A DNA stretch of 64,000 nucleotides from Taibaiella sp. (GCA_016786705.1 JAEUVV010000006.1:558001-622000); one strand, 5' to 3'; counted from the first letter of the stretch, positions 1 through 8,473 are shown. Made by a program: numbers and translations. The notes: generated from the sequence alone by a model not told the origin.

Positions 1-665
1 TAAAGGGTAAAGGCGAGAAGACAGAAACACAACCTTGGGAATTCAAGTACACAGTGGGTACTGCAGGGGCTTCTTTACAGCTGGATAAAATGAATGTAAT
101 GTACATCGGTGTGCCTAACCCGGTTACGATTTCAGCTTCCGGTTATAACCTGAATGATGTTACCTGGACGATGGCTGGTGCAGAAATTAAATCTACAGGT
201 CCTGGTAAATATGACGTGTTTGTTGATAAACCAAACTACCAGGGTGTAGACTATGTGGTAACAGCAACTAATAAGGCAGGTGGTAAAGTGGAAGTAGCCC
301 GTGGTAAAATCCGTGTTAAAACTATTCCTAGCCCAATCATCAGATTAGGTAAAGTAGATGGTGCAGGTATGATGGGTACCGGAGAATTAAGGGCCCAGCC
401 TGGATTGGCAGCTGTATTGGAGAATTTCGACTTCGATTATCGTTATACAGTTACCAGCTATAGTGTATTATTGCTGCAGAAAGGGTCTGATGTTGCCGAT
501 CCGGCAAGAGGTAATGGTCCAATGTTCGCGGATAATAATACGGTGAAAGACTTGATTAACAGGGCAAGACCAGGAGACCGCCTGATTTTTGAAAATATAA
601 GGGTAAAAGGTCCAGGAGTTCCGGAGCGCCCGGCCAAAACAAGTTTGACTATCACTGTTAGATAA
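1..665 (+). CDS. gldM: GldM, C-terminal part (cut by left edge)
   Basis: GldM is the periplasmic shaft of the type IX secretion/gliding motor. In the family it runs as a dimer from the GldL channel in the inner membrane to the GldK/GldN ring under the outer membrane. The frame (codons from base 3) is open through the left edge, so the gene begins outside; the GTG at 54 is an internal Val. About 220 residues are visible. They match the last two of the four periplasmic domains, with the family-typical stretch MNVMYIGVPNPV in D3 and FDFDYRY plus ARPGDRLIFENIRVKG in D4, the domain expected to contact the ring. The gene ends with TAA at 663-665, and a second D4-like gene follows after 18 bp. Confidence 0.93.
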   Translation, partial: KGKGEKTETQPWEFKYTVGTAGASLQLDKMNVMYIGVPNPVTISASGYNLNDVTWTMAGAEIKSTGPGKYDVFVDKPNYQGVDYVVTATNKAGGKVEVARGKIRVKTIPSPIIRLGKVDGAGMMGTGELRAQPGLAAVLENFDFDYRYTVTSYSVLLLQKGSDVADPARGNGPMFADNNTVKDLINRARPGDRLIFENIRVKGPGVPERPAKTSLTITVR

Positions 666-683
666 TTTTTAAAAATTGTTATT

Positions 684-1109
684 ATGAAGATTCTTTTGAA
701 AATTACAGCGATCGCAGGATTATCTTTAATGAGTCATCAGCTTATGGCTCAAGGTACTGCAGACAAACAAGTATCCGCTACAGAGGAATTCTCTGCCAGT
801 GTAGGGAATATGGTTATGAGCATGGGGCAATTAAAGGCCTATAATGCGCTGGTAGCCGTTTTGGAGCACTTCGATTTTGACTTTAAGTATGACATAGTTT
901 CCTACGATGCTGTTTTGATCAAAAAGAATTCAGATGATGCTACAACAGCAAAAGGTTATGGCGCTCTATTTACAGAGAATAAATCAGTAAGCAGCCTCAT
1001 CAAAGATGCGCGCCCCGGTGATCGGTTGATTTTTGAAAATATCAGGGTCAAAGGAAAGGGAGTGCCGGAGCGATTTGCCAAGAACGCTGTTACTATTAAA
1101 GTAAGATAA
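684..1109 (+). CDS. Secreted stand-alone GldM D4-domain protein
   Basis: This 141-residue protein has a signal peptide (residues 1-22, cleavage before Gln23) and then little more than one copy of the last GldM domain. In a hand alignment of the final 92 residues with GldM upstream, about 54 are identical, including an unbroken ARPGDRLIFENIRVKG and the ending V-R. Synonymous codons differ widely, so the duplication is old. There is no membrane helix and no D1-D3, so it should be a free periplasmic protein. It sits 18 bp after gldM and 51 bp before gldN, in one operon. A likely but unproven role is to bind the GldK/GldN ring or cap the shaft tip. The domain call is firm; the function is unknown. 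Confidence 0.88.
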   Translation: MKILLKITAIAGLSLMSHQLMAQGTADKQVSATEEFSASVGNMVMSMGQLKAYNALVAVLEHFDFDFKYDIVSYDAVLIKKNSDDATTAKGYGALFTENKSVSSLIKDARPGDRLIFENIRVKGKGVPERFAKNAVTIKVR

Positions 1110-1160
1110 GAGACTACAGAGAGTATAAAATCATTCAAAAAATTATAAATTAGGAATAAT

Positions 1161-2066
1161 ATGAACGTCCTATTGAAATATTCAGCTATTTTGGGATCAC
1201 TGCTATTGGCCAATGAAGTACTGGCACAAAGCCCAATGAATTCAGATCGTGCTACTACAGAAGCTCCCAAAAAGGAATATGTAAATACAGATTGGAGACC
1301 ATCATTAGTGCCGGATGGTATGATTGACAGAGTAGAAAACCGCGTTAATCGTACGATGGAATGGCATACGATCCGGGAAATCGATATCGCTTACAAGCGT
1401 CGCTTATGGCGTCGCCTGGATGTGAAGGAAAAGCAAAATATGCCTTTCATTTACGAAGGAGATGAATATACCGGTGGTGGTGCGTTCATTGAGATCCTTA
1501 TTGATGCTGTAAAAAGAGGTAAGATACGTGCCTTCCAGGATGACAGATTTACTAGTGAACTTTCTTATGAAGATGTACAAGGTAAATTAATGAATGAAGT
1601 AGAGGTGGAAGTTATCGACCCCATTACTGGTGAATCCAGAATTGAACGTGTTAAAAATACCTTCGATCCGAATAATGTGGCCATGTACGAGGTACAGGAA
1701 GATTATATCTTCGACCGTAATGCCGGCCGTCCTTTACCGCGCTTAAGAGCTATAACTGCTTACTTCGCTCAGACAGATCCTAATACCGGTGAGTTCCGTA
1801 ACTGGACTTCTTTATTCACGGTTTACTACCCTGAAGCCCGTAATGTATTATCTCAATACGAAGTATATAATCCTACGAATGATTTACACCGTATGTCCTG
1901 GTCTGATTATCTGGACAGGATGATGTACAGTGCTTATGTTGTAAAAACAAGCTATAACAACCCAACCGGTGAAAGATTACAAGGTGGTGGTGTAGATGCT
2001 TTGATGAAGGGACAAAGAGAAATGGAAAGCATGATCCAGAAAGATATGGACATGTGGGAACTATAA
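1161..2066 (+). CDS. gldN: GldN, T9SS ring component
   Basis: GldN (PorN in Porphyromonas) forms, with the lipoprotein GldK, the periplasmic ring of the type IX secretion system and binds the tip of GldM. The 301-residue product begins with a signal peptide (residues 1-22, cut before Gln23). It then has the family's charged body, for example MEWHTIREIDIAYKRRLWRR near residue 66 and SLFTVYYPEARNVLSQYEVY near residue 217. Gene order gldM-gldN supports the call. Its signal peptide has the same length as that of the D4 protein just upstream, with 10 of the first 23 residues identical. A strong hairpin terminator follows the stop, so gldN ends the operon. Confidence 0.93.
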   Translation: MNVLLKYSAILGSLLLANEVLAQSPMNSDRATTEAPKKEYVNTDWRPSLVPDGMIDRVENRVNRTMEWHTIREIDIAYKRRLWRRLDVKEKQNMPFIYEGDEYTGGGAFIEILIDAVKRGKIRAFQDDRFTSELSYEDVQGKLMNEVEVEVIDPITGESRIERVKNTFDPNNVAMYEVQEDYIFDRNAGRPLPRLRAITAYFAQTDPNTGEFRNWTSLFTVYYPEARNVLSQYEVYNPTNDLHRMSWSDYLDRMMYSAYVVKTSYNNPTGERLQGGGVDALMKGQREMESMIQKDMDMWEL

Positions 2067-2090
2067 AAACTTCATGATTTCTTATACCGG

Positions 2091-2130
2091 AAAGGGGAAA
2101 CAGCATAGCTGTTTCCCCTTTCCTATTTTT
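2091..2130 (+). terminator. Terminator of the gld operon
   Basis: A perfect 13-bp stem (2091-2103 with 2109-2121) around a 5-base loop is followed by CCTATTTTT. It lies 25 bp after the gldN stop. Confidence 0.85.
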
Positions 2131-2154
2131 AGGCTTATCTTGTTAACCTATTTA

Positions 2155-2196
2155 TTGAAAAATATAAATGCCCCTTAGCACAGCTAAGGGGCATTT
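2155..2196 (-). terminator. Terminator of recA
   Basis: A perfect 14-bp stem (2166-2179 with 2183-2196) has a 3-base loop. Read on the minus strand it is followed by TATATTTTTC, a usable T-tract. It lies about 50 bp past the recA stop and back to back with the gld terminator. Confidence 0.8.
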
Positions 2197-2247
2197 CCAC
2201 TTTACTTACTAACCCAAAAGTAAATAAATGGTTGCTTATTAAAGCGT

Positions 2248-3237
2248 TTAATTTGTCTTCAGTGCCTCCCTGATCTTGCTTTCGATCTCTTCCGAAAACT
2301 CAGGATTGTCCTGCAAGAATGTTTTTACCGCATCTCTGCCTTGTCCGATCTTATTCTCCCCGTAGCTGAACCATGAGCCGCTTTTCGTAAGGATGTTAAG
2401 TTCCACACCTAAGTCAATTAACTCACCGATCTTGCTGATTCCTTCACCATACATAATGTCGAACTCCGCGATCCGGAAAGGAGGAGCTACTTTATTTTTT
2501 ACAACTTTTACTTTAGCGCGGTTACCCATTACCGTATCGCCATCCTTGATCGCGGTTGATTTACGGATATCCAGGCGTACAGAAGCATAGAATTTCAGGG
2601 CATTACCACCGGTAGTCGTTTCCGGGTTACCGAACATAACACCGATCTTCTCCCGGAGCTGGTTGATAAAAATACAGGTACATTGGGTGCGGGAAATAGC
2701 CGCGGTCAGCTTACGCATAGCCTGGCTCATCAAACGCGCTTGTAAACCCATTTTGCTTTCTCCCATTTCCCCGTCCAGCTCACCTTTAGGTACCAGGGCT
2801 GCTACGGAGTCGATCACGATAACGTCTAACGCACCGGATAGGATAAGCCGCTCGGCGATTTCCAGGGCCTGCTCCCCGTAATCCGGTTGTGAAATTAATA
2901 ACTCATCCACGTTCACCCCTAATTTACGGGCATAGCTGGAGTCAAAAGCATGCTCGGCATCTATAATAGCGCAGATGCCGCCTTTTTTTTGTGCTTCCGC
3001 GATGGTATGTATAGCGATGGTTGTTTTTCCCGAGGATTCCGGCCCGTATATTTCGATAATACGGCCTTTAGGGAAGCCGCCTACACCTAAAGCGATATCT
3101 AATCCTAATGAACCGGTAGGGATCACTTCCATTTCCACATTAGCCTTTTCGCCCAACTTCATCACAGAACCCTTACCGAAATCTTTATCTATCTTATCAA
3201 GCGTCATCTTGAGCGCTTTCAATTTTTCGTCTGACAT
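2248..3237 (-). CDS. recA: RecA recombinase
   Basis: RecA coats single-stranded DNA, drives homologous pairing and triggers the SOS response. The 329-residue product has the Walker A loop GPESSGKT at residues 65-72, IIDAEHAFD near 91-99 and the conserved [20 protein letters not shown] region. The frame is open 24 bases further up to an ATG at 3261, but a -7 element (3259-3266) covers that codon. The start is therefore placed at 3237, where the protein reads [10 protein letters not shown]. No LexA-type palindrome was recognised in front of the gene. Confidence 0.97.
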   Translation of the reverse strand: MSDEKLKALKMTLDKIDKDFGKGSVMKLGEKANVEMEVIPTGSLGLDIALGVGGFPKGRIIEIYGPESSGKTTIAIHTIAEAQKKGGICAIIDAEHAFDSSYARKLGVNVDELLISQPDYGEQALEIAERLILSGALDVIVIDSVAALVPKGELDGEMGESKMGLQARLMSQAMRKLTAAISRTQCTCIFINQLREKIGVMFGNPETTTGGNALKFYASVRLDIRKSTAIKDGDTVMGNRAKVKVVKNKVAPPFRIAEFDIMYGEGISKIGELIDLGVELNILTKSGSWFSYGENKIGQGRDAVKTFLQDNPEFSEEIESKIREALKTN

Positions 3238-3258
3238 TTTTTTAATGGTTTTATACAA

Positions 3259-3266
3259 CAAAGATA
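3259..3266 (-). promoter_or_regulatory. Promoter -7 element of recA
   Basis: TATCTTTG on the minus strand matches the Bacteroidota -7 consensus TAnnTTTG. Transcription would start near 3252, giving a leader of about 15 bases to the ATG at 3237. No clear -33 TTTG was found. Confidence 0.6.
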
Positions 3267-3327
3267 ATACATCAGTATTTCCCTGTTTGATTTATTTGTT
3301 CACAAAAATATATGTAGTAAATATAAA

Positions 3328-3364
3328 TATTATGGCGCTATTAATCAAATTTAATAGCGCCATA
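3328..3364 (-). terminator. Terminator of the HU gene
   Basis: A perfect 14-bp stem (3331-3344 with 3351-3364) has a 6-base loop. On the minus strand it is followed by ATATTTATATTT. It separates the HU gene from recA. Confidence 0.75.
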
Positions 3365-3391
3365 AGGTTTTAGTAAAAATTTTTTTCAGTG

Positions 3392-3703
3392 CTAGATGGA
3401 TCCGTCCTCGCTGGTAGCGGCTTTGCCGTTCTCCTTAATGTTATGAACGAATTCCTTGGCAGGTTTAAACGCCGGAATCAGATGTTCCGGTATTTCCACC
3501 GCTACGTTTTTCTTAATGTTTCTACCAATTTTAGCGGCTCTCTTTTTAACAATAAAGCTACCGAAACCCCGGATAAAAACGGCTTCTCCCTCTTCAAGAG
3601 AATTCTTGACTTCTTTAAAAAAAGTTTCAAGAGTTACCAGCACATCCACTTTTGGGATGCCTGTTTTGTCGGCTATTTTAGCGACCATGTCTGCTTTTCT
3701 CAT
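3392..3703 (-). CDS. HU/IHF-family DNA-binding protein
   Basis: This is a small nucleoid protein that bends or wraps DNA as a dimer. The 103 residues show the family pattern: an N-terminal helical part (MRKADMVAKIADKTGIPK) and the core VFIRGFGSFIVKKRAAKIGRN near residues 42-62, which leads into the DNA-binding arm. AFKPAKEFVHNI follows near 78-89. The last 14 residues (about 90-103) form a short polar tail beyond the usual HU end. The gene appears monocistronic, with its own terminator before recA. Whether it acts like HU or like IHF cannot be decided from sequence. Confidence 0.93.
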   Translation of the reverse strand: MRKADMVAKIADKTGIPKVDVLVTLETFFKEVKNSLEEGEAVFIRGFGSFIVKKRAAKIGRNIKKNVAVEIPEHLIPAFKPAKEFVHNIKENGKAATSEDGSI

Positions 3704-3891
3704 AAAAATGATTTGATATTAGTCTGCGTTTATAATATGCACAAAGTCAAAATAGTGTACCCTATACCATTGTATGACTTTACGGAACAAAATTACAGAA
3801 ATGAATAGGTTGTGTAGAAGTATTAATGTTAATATGATGTTTTTTATTGTTAAAACCGGCAATAATTGGCTTAATTTTAAGGTAATATGGC

Positions 3892-4296
3892 TTATTCTAT
3901 CTCCTGGCACAGTTCAATCAGTACCGAATTAGTGCTTTTGGGGTGAATAAAACAAACAAGTTTATTATCAGCCCCCTTTTTGGGCTCTTCCTGCAGCAAT
4001 ACAAAACCTTCTGATTTCAGGCGGGCCATCTCCGACCGGATATCTTCTACGGCAAAAGCAAGGTGGTGGATACCTTCTCCTTTCTTTTCTATGTATTTTG
4101 CGATGGCACTATTCTCTGCTAAAGCGGCTACCAGCTCTACTTTCGTTTCTCCGGACTGGAAAAAGGCAGTACTCACCTGCTCGCTTTCAACAGTTTCCGT
4201 TTTATAGCTTTTAACCTGTAGTAATTTTTCGAATAAGCTTTTAGATACTTCCAGATCTTTGACGGCAATACCTATATGCTCTAAATTTTTAAACAT
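3892..4296 (-). CDS. mce: Methylmalonyl-CoA epimerase
   Basis: The enzyme interconverts (R)- and (S)-methylmalonyl-CoA and so links propionate or branched-chain degradation with succinyl-CoA. The 134-residue protein is a VOC-fold (glyoxalase/bleomycin resistance) protein. It begins MFKNLEHIGIAVKDLE, with a metal-ligand His at residue 7, continues with GIHHLAFAVEDI (His77/78), and has a Glu at 128 in SVLIELCQE. Length and start fit the family. It is transcribed away from the cysteine desulfurase gene, and a -7 element lies at 4358-4365. Confidence 0.92.
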   Translation of the reverse strand: MFKNLEHIGIAVKDLEVSKSLFEKLLQVKSYKTETVESEQVSTAFFQSGETKVELVAALAENSAIAKYIEKKGEGIHHLAFAVEDIRSEMARLKSEGFVLLQEEPKKGADNKLVCFIHPKSTNSVLIELCQEIE

Positions 4297-4357
4297 AATG
4301 TTTTAATGATAAATATTTCAAATTTTCAAATCAACAAAGCCTATTAAGGCTAAGGTG

Positions 4358-4365
4358 CAAAACTA
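4358..4365 (-). promoter_or_regulatory. Promoter -7 element of mce
   Basis: TAGTTTTG on the minus strand fits TAnnTTTG. It is about 62 bases before the mce start. It lies back to back with the plus-strand element at 4378, so the two divergent genes share this short region. Confidence 0.45.
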
Positions 4366-4377
4366 ATACAAAGGCTG

Positions 4378-4385
4378 TACTTTTG
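4378..4385 (+). promoter_or_regulatory. Promoter -7 element of the cysteine desulfurase gene
   Basis: TACTTTTG fits TAnnTTTG. The predicted start of transcription is near 4392, which leaves about 23 bases of leader before the TTG start at 4415. An ATG at 4392 is out of frame. Confidence 0.55.
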
Positions 4386-4414
4386 TATTTTATGCGCTTA
4401 AATCTTTTATTGGC

Positions 4415-5557
4415 TTGATTTATCTGGATTATAATGCAACTACACCCTGTTCCGTTGAGGTAGTGGAGGCTATGTTACCTTATTTTTCTGAAAAATTTGG
4501 TAACCCGGCAAGCCGTACTCATGCTAAAGGCTGGCAGGCTGATGAGGCGGTAAAGCTGGCCACGGAGCATCTGGCGCAAATGATTAATGCCACTCCCGCT
4601 GAAATCGTTTATACGAGCGGGGCTACAGAAAGTTGTAATCTGGCCATTAAAGGTGTTTATGAACGCTTAAAAGCCTATGGCAATCATATCATCACCTGCA
4701 GTACAGAACATAAAGCGGTATTGGATACCTGCGCACACCTGGAACAACTGGGCGCTTCGGTCACTTACCTGGACGTGGATAATGAGGGTAATCTGTATTT
4801 AGCCGACCTGGAAGCTGCATGCACAGAGCAGACCATTTTAATAGCGCTAATGTATGCCAATAATGAAACCGGCGTGATTCACCCGGTGGCGGAGATCGGT
4901 AAAATAGCAAGGGCAAAAAAAATATATTTCTTTTGCGATGCCACGCAGGCCGCAGGAAAGCTGGCGATAGACGTTCAAAGGGATCATATTGACCTGCTGG
5001 CGCTAAGCGCTCATAAGTTTTACGGCCCTAAAGGAGTAGGGGCTTTATATATCAACCGTAAAACGCCCCGCGTGCAACTGGTGGCACAGATAGATGGCGG
5101 CGGGCATCAAAACGGGTTCCGCAGCGGGACCTTAAATGTACCCGGCATCGTGGGTATGGGAAAGGCGGCTATGCTTTGCCAAACGGAGCAGCACGTGCAG
5201 GAGATGGCTCAGATTAAAGCCTGGCGGGACGAGATCGAGGCGGGCCTGCTAACGATACCCGGTTCGCTGATCAATAGTGCAGGAGCGCAAAGATTACCTA
5301 ATGTGATCAATATTGCTTTTCCCGGCATTAAAGCGGAACGTTTGGTGAGCAGGTTAAATGACGCCATCGCCTTTTCTGTAGGTTCTGCCTGTACTTCTGC
5401 GCAGCAAAAAGCCTCCCATGTATTACAGGCTATGCGTATCAGTAAAGAAGTGCTTGACGGTTCGGTAAGGTTAAGCCTGGGTAAGCTGCTTACCGCGGAA
5501 GAAATACCCTTAATTATTCATCAATTTAAGCAGGCGGTTACCGCATTGCAACAATAA
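4415..5557 (+). CDS. Cysteine desulfurase (NifS/IscS family), TTG start
   Basis: A PLP enzyme that takes sulfur from cysteine for Fe-S clusters and tRNA thiolation. The 380 residues have the family start IYLDYNATTPCS, the PLP lysine in SAHKFYGPKGVG (Lys201), and the active Cys326 in SVGSACTSAQQKASH, on the mobile loop of the IscS-like class. The start is TTG at 4415: the sequence IYLDYNATT must be near the N-terminus, there is no in-frame ATG upstream, and the -7 element at 4378 supports it. An IscA-type gene follows after 15 bp, so the two probably act together in Fe-S assembly. IscU-type scaffold genes are not in the window. Confidence 0.92.
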   Translation: MIYLDYNATTPCSVEVVEAMLPYFSEKFGNPASRTHAKGWQADEAVKLATEHLAQMINATPAEIVYTSGATESCNLAIKGVYERLKAYGNHIITCSTEHKAVLDTCAHLEQLGASVTYLDVDNEGNLYLADLEAACTEQTILIALMYANNETGVIHPVAEIGKIARAKKIYFFCDATQAAGKLAIDVQRDHIDLLALSAHKFYGPKGVGALYINRKTPRVQLVAQIDGGGHQNGFRSGTLNVPGIVGMGKAAMLCQTEQHVQEMAQIKAWRDEIEAGLLTIPGSLINSAGAQRLPNVINIAFPGIKAERLVSRLNDAIAFSVGSACTSAQQKASHVLQAMRISKEVLDGSVRLSLGKLLTAEEIPLIIHQFKQAVTALQQ

Positions 5558-5572
5558 AAATATTTCAATAAA

Positions 5573-5899
5573 ATGATATACATTACAGATAAAGCCGTAG
5601 AGCGCGTATTGCAGATCCAGAAGGAAGAAAGCCTGGAAAAAAACTTTTTTGTGCGCGTAAGTGTAGTAGGGGGTGGCTGTTCCGGGCTTTCTTATAAGCT
5701 GGATTTTGACAATCAATCGCAGCAGGGCGACCAGGTGTTTGTAGATAAAGGCATCACCCTGGTGACGGATATCAAGAGTTTTCTTTACTTATGCGACACT
5801 ACCCTTGATTATTCAGACGGGCTGGATGGTAAGGGCTTTCATTTTGTTAATCCTAATGCTGCCAGGACTTGTGCCTGCGGAGAAAGCTTTTCGGTATAA
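5573..5899 (+). CDS. IscA/HesB-type iron-sulfur assembly protein
   Basis: An A-type carrier that delivers Fe-S clusters to target proteins. The 108 residues carry the three signature cysteines: Cys36 in GGGCSGLSY and Cys100/Cys102 in TCACGESF at the C-terminus. Its start lies 15 bp after the cysteine desulfurase stop, which suggests one transcript. Downstream, a separate promoter starts the heme O synthase/oxidase operon. Which A-type subgroup it belongs to (IscA, ErpA or SufA) cannot be told. Confidence 0.93.
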   Translation: MIYITDKAVERVLQIQKEESLEKNFFVRVSVVGGGCSGLSYKLDFDNQSQQGDQVFVDKGITLVTDIKSFLYLCDTTLDYSDGLDGKGFHFVNPNAARTCACGESFSV

Positions 5900-5933
5900 G
5901 GGCGGGGGCGTCTTTTTATTCCATCAAATCAAC

Positions 5934-5961
5934 TTTGTTTAGCTTTAATCCCTTAATTTTG
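5934..5961 (+). promoter_or_regulatory. Promoter of the heme O synthase/oxidase operon
   Basis: TTTG at 5934-5937 and TAATTTTG at 5954-5961 (16-bp spacer) resemble the Bacteroidota -33/-7 pair. The leader to the ATG at 5989 would be about 20 bases. Confidence 0.5.
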
Positions 5962-5988
5962 CTAAAATTTTTTGAGGGCTTAAAGAAA

Positions 5989-6903
5989 ATGAATAGTGTA
6001 GTGCAAGTTTCAGAAAACAACGAACAAATAAGGCCGTCAAAGCTTAAAGATTACTTCACCCTGGCGAAGGCGAATCTGAGCTTTATGGTTGTTTATTCCA
6101 GCCTTATCGGGTATTATTTCGCGCCCGGTGTCACTTTTTCCATAAAAGAGGCCCTGATACTGGCGATAGGTGGCAGCCTGATTACGATCAGCGCTAACAT
6201 CATCAACCAGATTTTAGAAAAGGAGAGTGACAAATTTATGCGCCGTACTCAAAACCGGCCGCTGCCGGGAGGCCGCATTGGTGTTACAGAGGCCTGGATC
6301 ATTGTTTTTGTTACCGGCACGCTGGGTGTTGTGGGCATCAGCTTTTTCTTCAACTTTTTTGCCGGTATGCTGGGTTTGTTATCGCTGTTGCTGTATGGTT
6401 TCGCGTATACGCCCATGAAAAAGATCCACCCTATAGCTACTTTCATAGGGGCTATTCCGGGAGCTTTGCCGCCTTTGATCGGTTGGGTGGCGGCTACTAA
6501 CAGCTTATTTGCCTGGTCCGATACCGGCGGATGGGCTTTATTCCTCATTCAATTCTTCTGGCAGTTTCCACACTTCTGGGCTATAGCCTGGCTGGGGTAT
6601 GATGATTATGTAAAGGCGGGGATAAGAATGCTGCCTACTACCGGTGGTGAAAAGTCCAGGCAGGCAGGTTTGCAGAGCATGTATTATTGCCTGACGCTGA
6701 TCCCGGTGAGTATGCTGACCTATGCTACCAACCTGACGGGGACTATGTCTTTATACGTTGTCATCGCTTTAGGCGCCGCTTATTTTACCGCTTCTGTCCT
6801 GTTCTATACGCGGAGCGATAATTCCAGTGCTAAAGGGTTGATGTATACTTCCTTTTTCTACTTGCCATTAGTGTTACTGGCACTCCTCTACGATAAAATT
6901 TAA
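5989..6903 (+). CDS. cyoE: Protoheme IX farnesyltransferase (heme O synthase)
   Basis: This membrane enzyme adds a farnesyl group to heme b to make heme O for heme-copper oxidases. The 304-residue UbiA-family protein is very hydrophobic. The first polyprenyl-binding motif reads NQILEKESDKFMRRTQNRP, with Glu where E. coli CyoE has the first two Asp and the last Asp kept. The second reads GYDDYVKAGIRMLP. The frame is open to 5869, inside the previous gene, but the promoter at 5954 and the ATG at 5989 (MNSVVQVSENN) mark the real start. It leads a run of cytochrome oxidase genes. Oxidase subunits I and II are not in the window. Confidence 0.93.
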   Translation: MNSVVQVSENNEQIRPSKLKDYFTLAKANLSFMVVYSSLIGYYFAPGVTFSIKEALILAIGGSLITISANIINQILEKESDKFMRRTQNRPLPGGRIGVTEAWIIVFVTGTLGVVGISFFFNFFAGMLGLLSLLLYGFAYTPMKKIHPIATFIGAIPGALPPLIGWVAATNSLFAWSDTGGWALFLIQFFWQFPHFWAIAWLGYDDYVKAGIRMLPTTGGEKSRQAGLQSMYYCLTLIPVSMLTYATNLTGTMSLYVVIALGAAYFTASVLFYTRSDNSSAKGLMYTSFFYLPLVLLALLYDKI

Positions 6904-6923
6904 TCTAGATAATTTCCTGAATA

Positions 6924-7523
6924 ATGGATACAATAAATTCAACAGAGTTCATGCAAAACGATACGCCTAAACAGGCGCCCACCCGGAAAGTGAACCCCCA
7001 AAAGTTCGCCATGTGGTTCGCGATCGGCAGTATCACCCTTACGTTTGCCGGCTTTACCTCTGCCTACCTGGTAAGACAAGGGCAGGGCATGTGGGAAGCA
7101 TTTGAAATGCCGGCTATTTTCTACTATTCGACAATCGCCATCTTAATCAGCAGCCTGACCTATTTATTGGGTCTGAAAGCGTTTAAGAAAGAGCAATACG
7201 GCAACTACAATATTATGATGCTGCTTACCCTGGCTTTAGGCATTACTTTTATGGTACTCCAGTTTATGGGGTTTAAAGAATTGTATGCACAGAATATCAG
7301 GATAAACGGTAATGTCAGCAATTCCTTCTTTTTTGTGATTGCCGGTGCTCACCTTTTACATATTCTGGGGGGCGTTGTAGCTTTGATTATTGTATTGATC
7401 AGGAACGCGGTAATAGCAAAAGAAAAACGCAAAGTGATAGGCCTGGAGATCCTGGGAACTTATTGGCATTTTATCGATATTCTTTGGTTATATCTATTCA
7501 TCTTTTTGATGATGAATCGTTAG
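6924..7523 (+). CDS. Cytochrome c oxidase subunit III family protein (first copy)
   Basis: A 199-residue membrane protein of the heme-copper oxidase subunit III family. Five hydrophobic segments follow a polar N-terminus of about 25 residues. Typical features are GFTSAYLVRQGQGMWEAFEMP near residues 46-66, GAHLLHILGGVVAL near 145-158 and TYWHFIDILWLYLFIFLMM at the end. It starts 20 bp after cyoE. A second, longer subunit III gene follows, a pairing also known from other Bacteroidota oxidase clusters. Its exact role next to the second copy is not visible in the sequence. Confidence 0.9.
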   Translation: MDTINSTEFMQNDTPKQAPTRKVNPQKFAMWFAIGSITLTFAGFTSAYLVRQGQGMWEAFEMPAIFYYSTIAILISSLTYLLGLKAFKKEQYGNYNIMMLLTLALGITFMVLQFMGFKELYAQNIRINGNVSNSFFFVIAGAHLLHILGGVVALIIVLIRNAVIAKEKRKVIGLEILGTYWHFIDILWLYLFIFLMMNR

Positions 7524-7663
7524 TACAAAAGGGTTTCAGCCAGATTAGAATAAAAAATATTTTAACAAAAATATTAGTTAATTGGAATTCCTTTGCTAAA
7601 TTGCACTCAATTTATAATAATCTTGGGTAATTATACATATAATTAAACTGTTTTTACAAAATT

Positions 7664-8419
7664 ATGACACAATCCGGTGCACATGCTAAGGCCTCAGTTT
7701 GGAATGGTGGCCAGTCGCCTTTTAAGGTGAGTTACGGAAAAATGATGATGTGGTTTTTCCTTTTAACGGATGCTTTAACCTTTAGTGGTTTATTGGCATC
7801 TATGGGCTCAAGCCGCTTCTTACATGATATATGGCCTGATCCGAACCACGTATTCCACTCCGTACCATTCTTCTCTGGTTGGGATGCTCCTTTGGTGTTT
7901 GTAAGTTTCATGACCTTTGTCCTGATCGTATCTTCTGTAACGATGGTATTGGCAGTACATGCGGGCCATTGCAATGACCGTAAAGGAGTGATCAAATGGA
8001 TGCTTTGGACCATTATCGGTGGCGTTATCTTCCTGGCTTGTCAGGCATGGGAATGGACGCACTTATATCATGCCGGCGCCTGGTGGGGTTCACATCCGAG
8101 CCTTGAGGCAACTCCGGTGTCACAGTTCGGACATTATTTTAATACGCATAAACCTTTAGTTACGGAAACATTGGCCAACAATCCTGAAATGGCACTAAGC
8201 GCTACTCATGATTTCTTTAACTACTTCTTTACCATTACCGGTTTCCACGGTTTACACGTAACTTCCGGTGTTGTATTGAATATCATCATCCTGTTGAACG
8301 TGGTAAATAATACCTATGAGCACAGAGGTCACTACGAAATGGTAGAAAAAGTAGGTTTGTATTGGCACTTTGTAGACCTTGTTTGGGTATTTGTATTCAC
8401 TTTCTTCTACCTGTTGTAA
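7664..8419 (+). CDS. Cytochrome c oxidase subunit III family protein (second copy)
   Basis: A 251-residue subunit III homologue, longer than the first copy mainly through a loop (residues about 130-180) rich in His and Trp. Conserved landmarks are WFFLLTDALTFSGLLAS near residue 27, ITGFHGLHVTSGVVLN near 190 and LYWHFVDLVWVFVFTFFYLL at the C-terminus. It starts 140 bp after the first copy. That gap is AT-rich and may hold a weak promoter (TAAATTGC near 7597), but no consensus box was found. It is most likely a core membrane subunit of the terminal oxidase. Confidence 0.9.
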   Translation: MTQSGAHAKASVWNGGQSPFKVSYGKMMMWFFLLTDALTFSGLLASMGSSRFLHDIWPDPNHVFHSVPFFSGWDAPLVFVSFMTFVLIVSSVTMVLAVHAGHCNDRKGVIKWMLWTIIGGVIFLACQAWEWTHLYHAGAWWGSHPSLEATPVSQFGHYFNTHKPLVTETLANNPEMALSATHDFFNYFFTITGFHGLHVTSGVVLNIIILLNVVNNTYEHRGHYEMVEKVGLYWHFVDLVWVFVFTFFYLL

Positions 8420-8473
8420 TCGTAGGAGCACTAAGGATAAAATTGATTTTTAAATTAAGAATTCATTAGAAAT

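Noticed and set aside
54..665. GTG at 54 as a start codon giving a 203-residue protein
   Set aside because: The frame is open to base 3 and the upstream residues continue typical GldM sequence, so the gene is cut by the window edge.
956..1270. Antisense ORF across the D4 gene and the start of gldN
   Set aside because: It is a shadow on the opposite strand of two clear genes, with biased residue use.
3719..3910. 63-codon hydrophobic ORF between the HU gene and mce
   Set aside because: It starts inside mce, is AT-rich with low complexity and has no promoter or similarity; it is probably a chance ORF.
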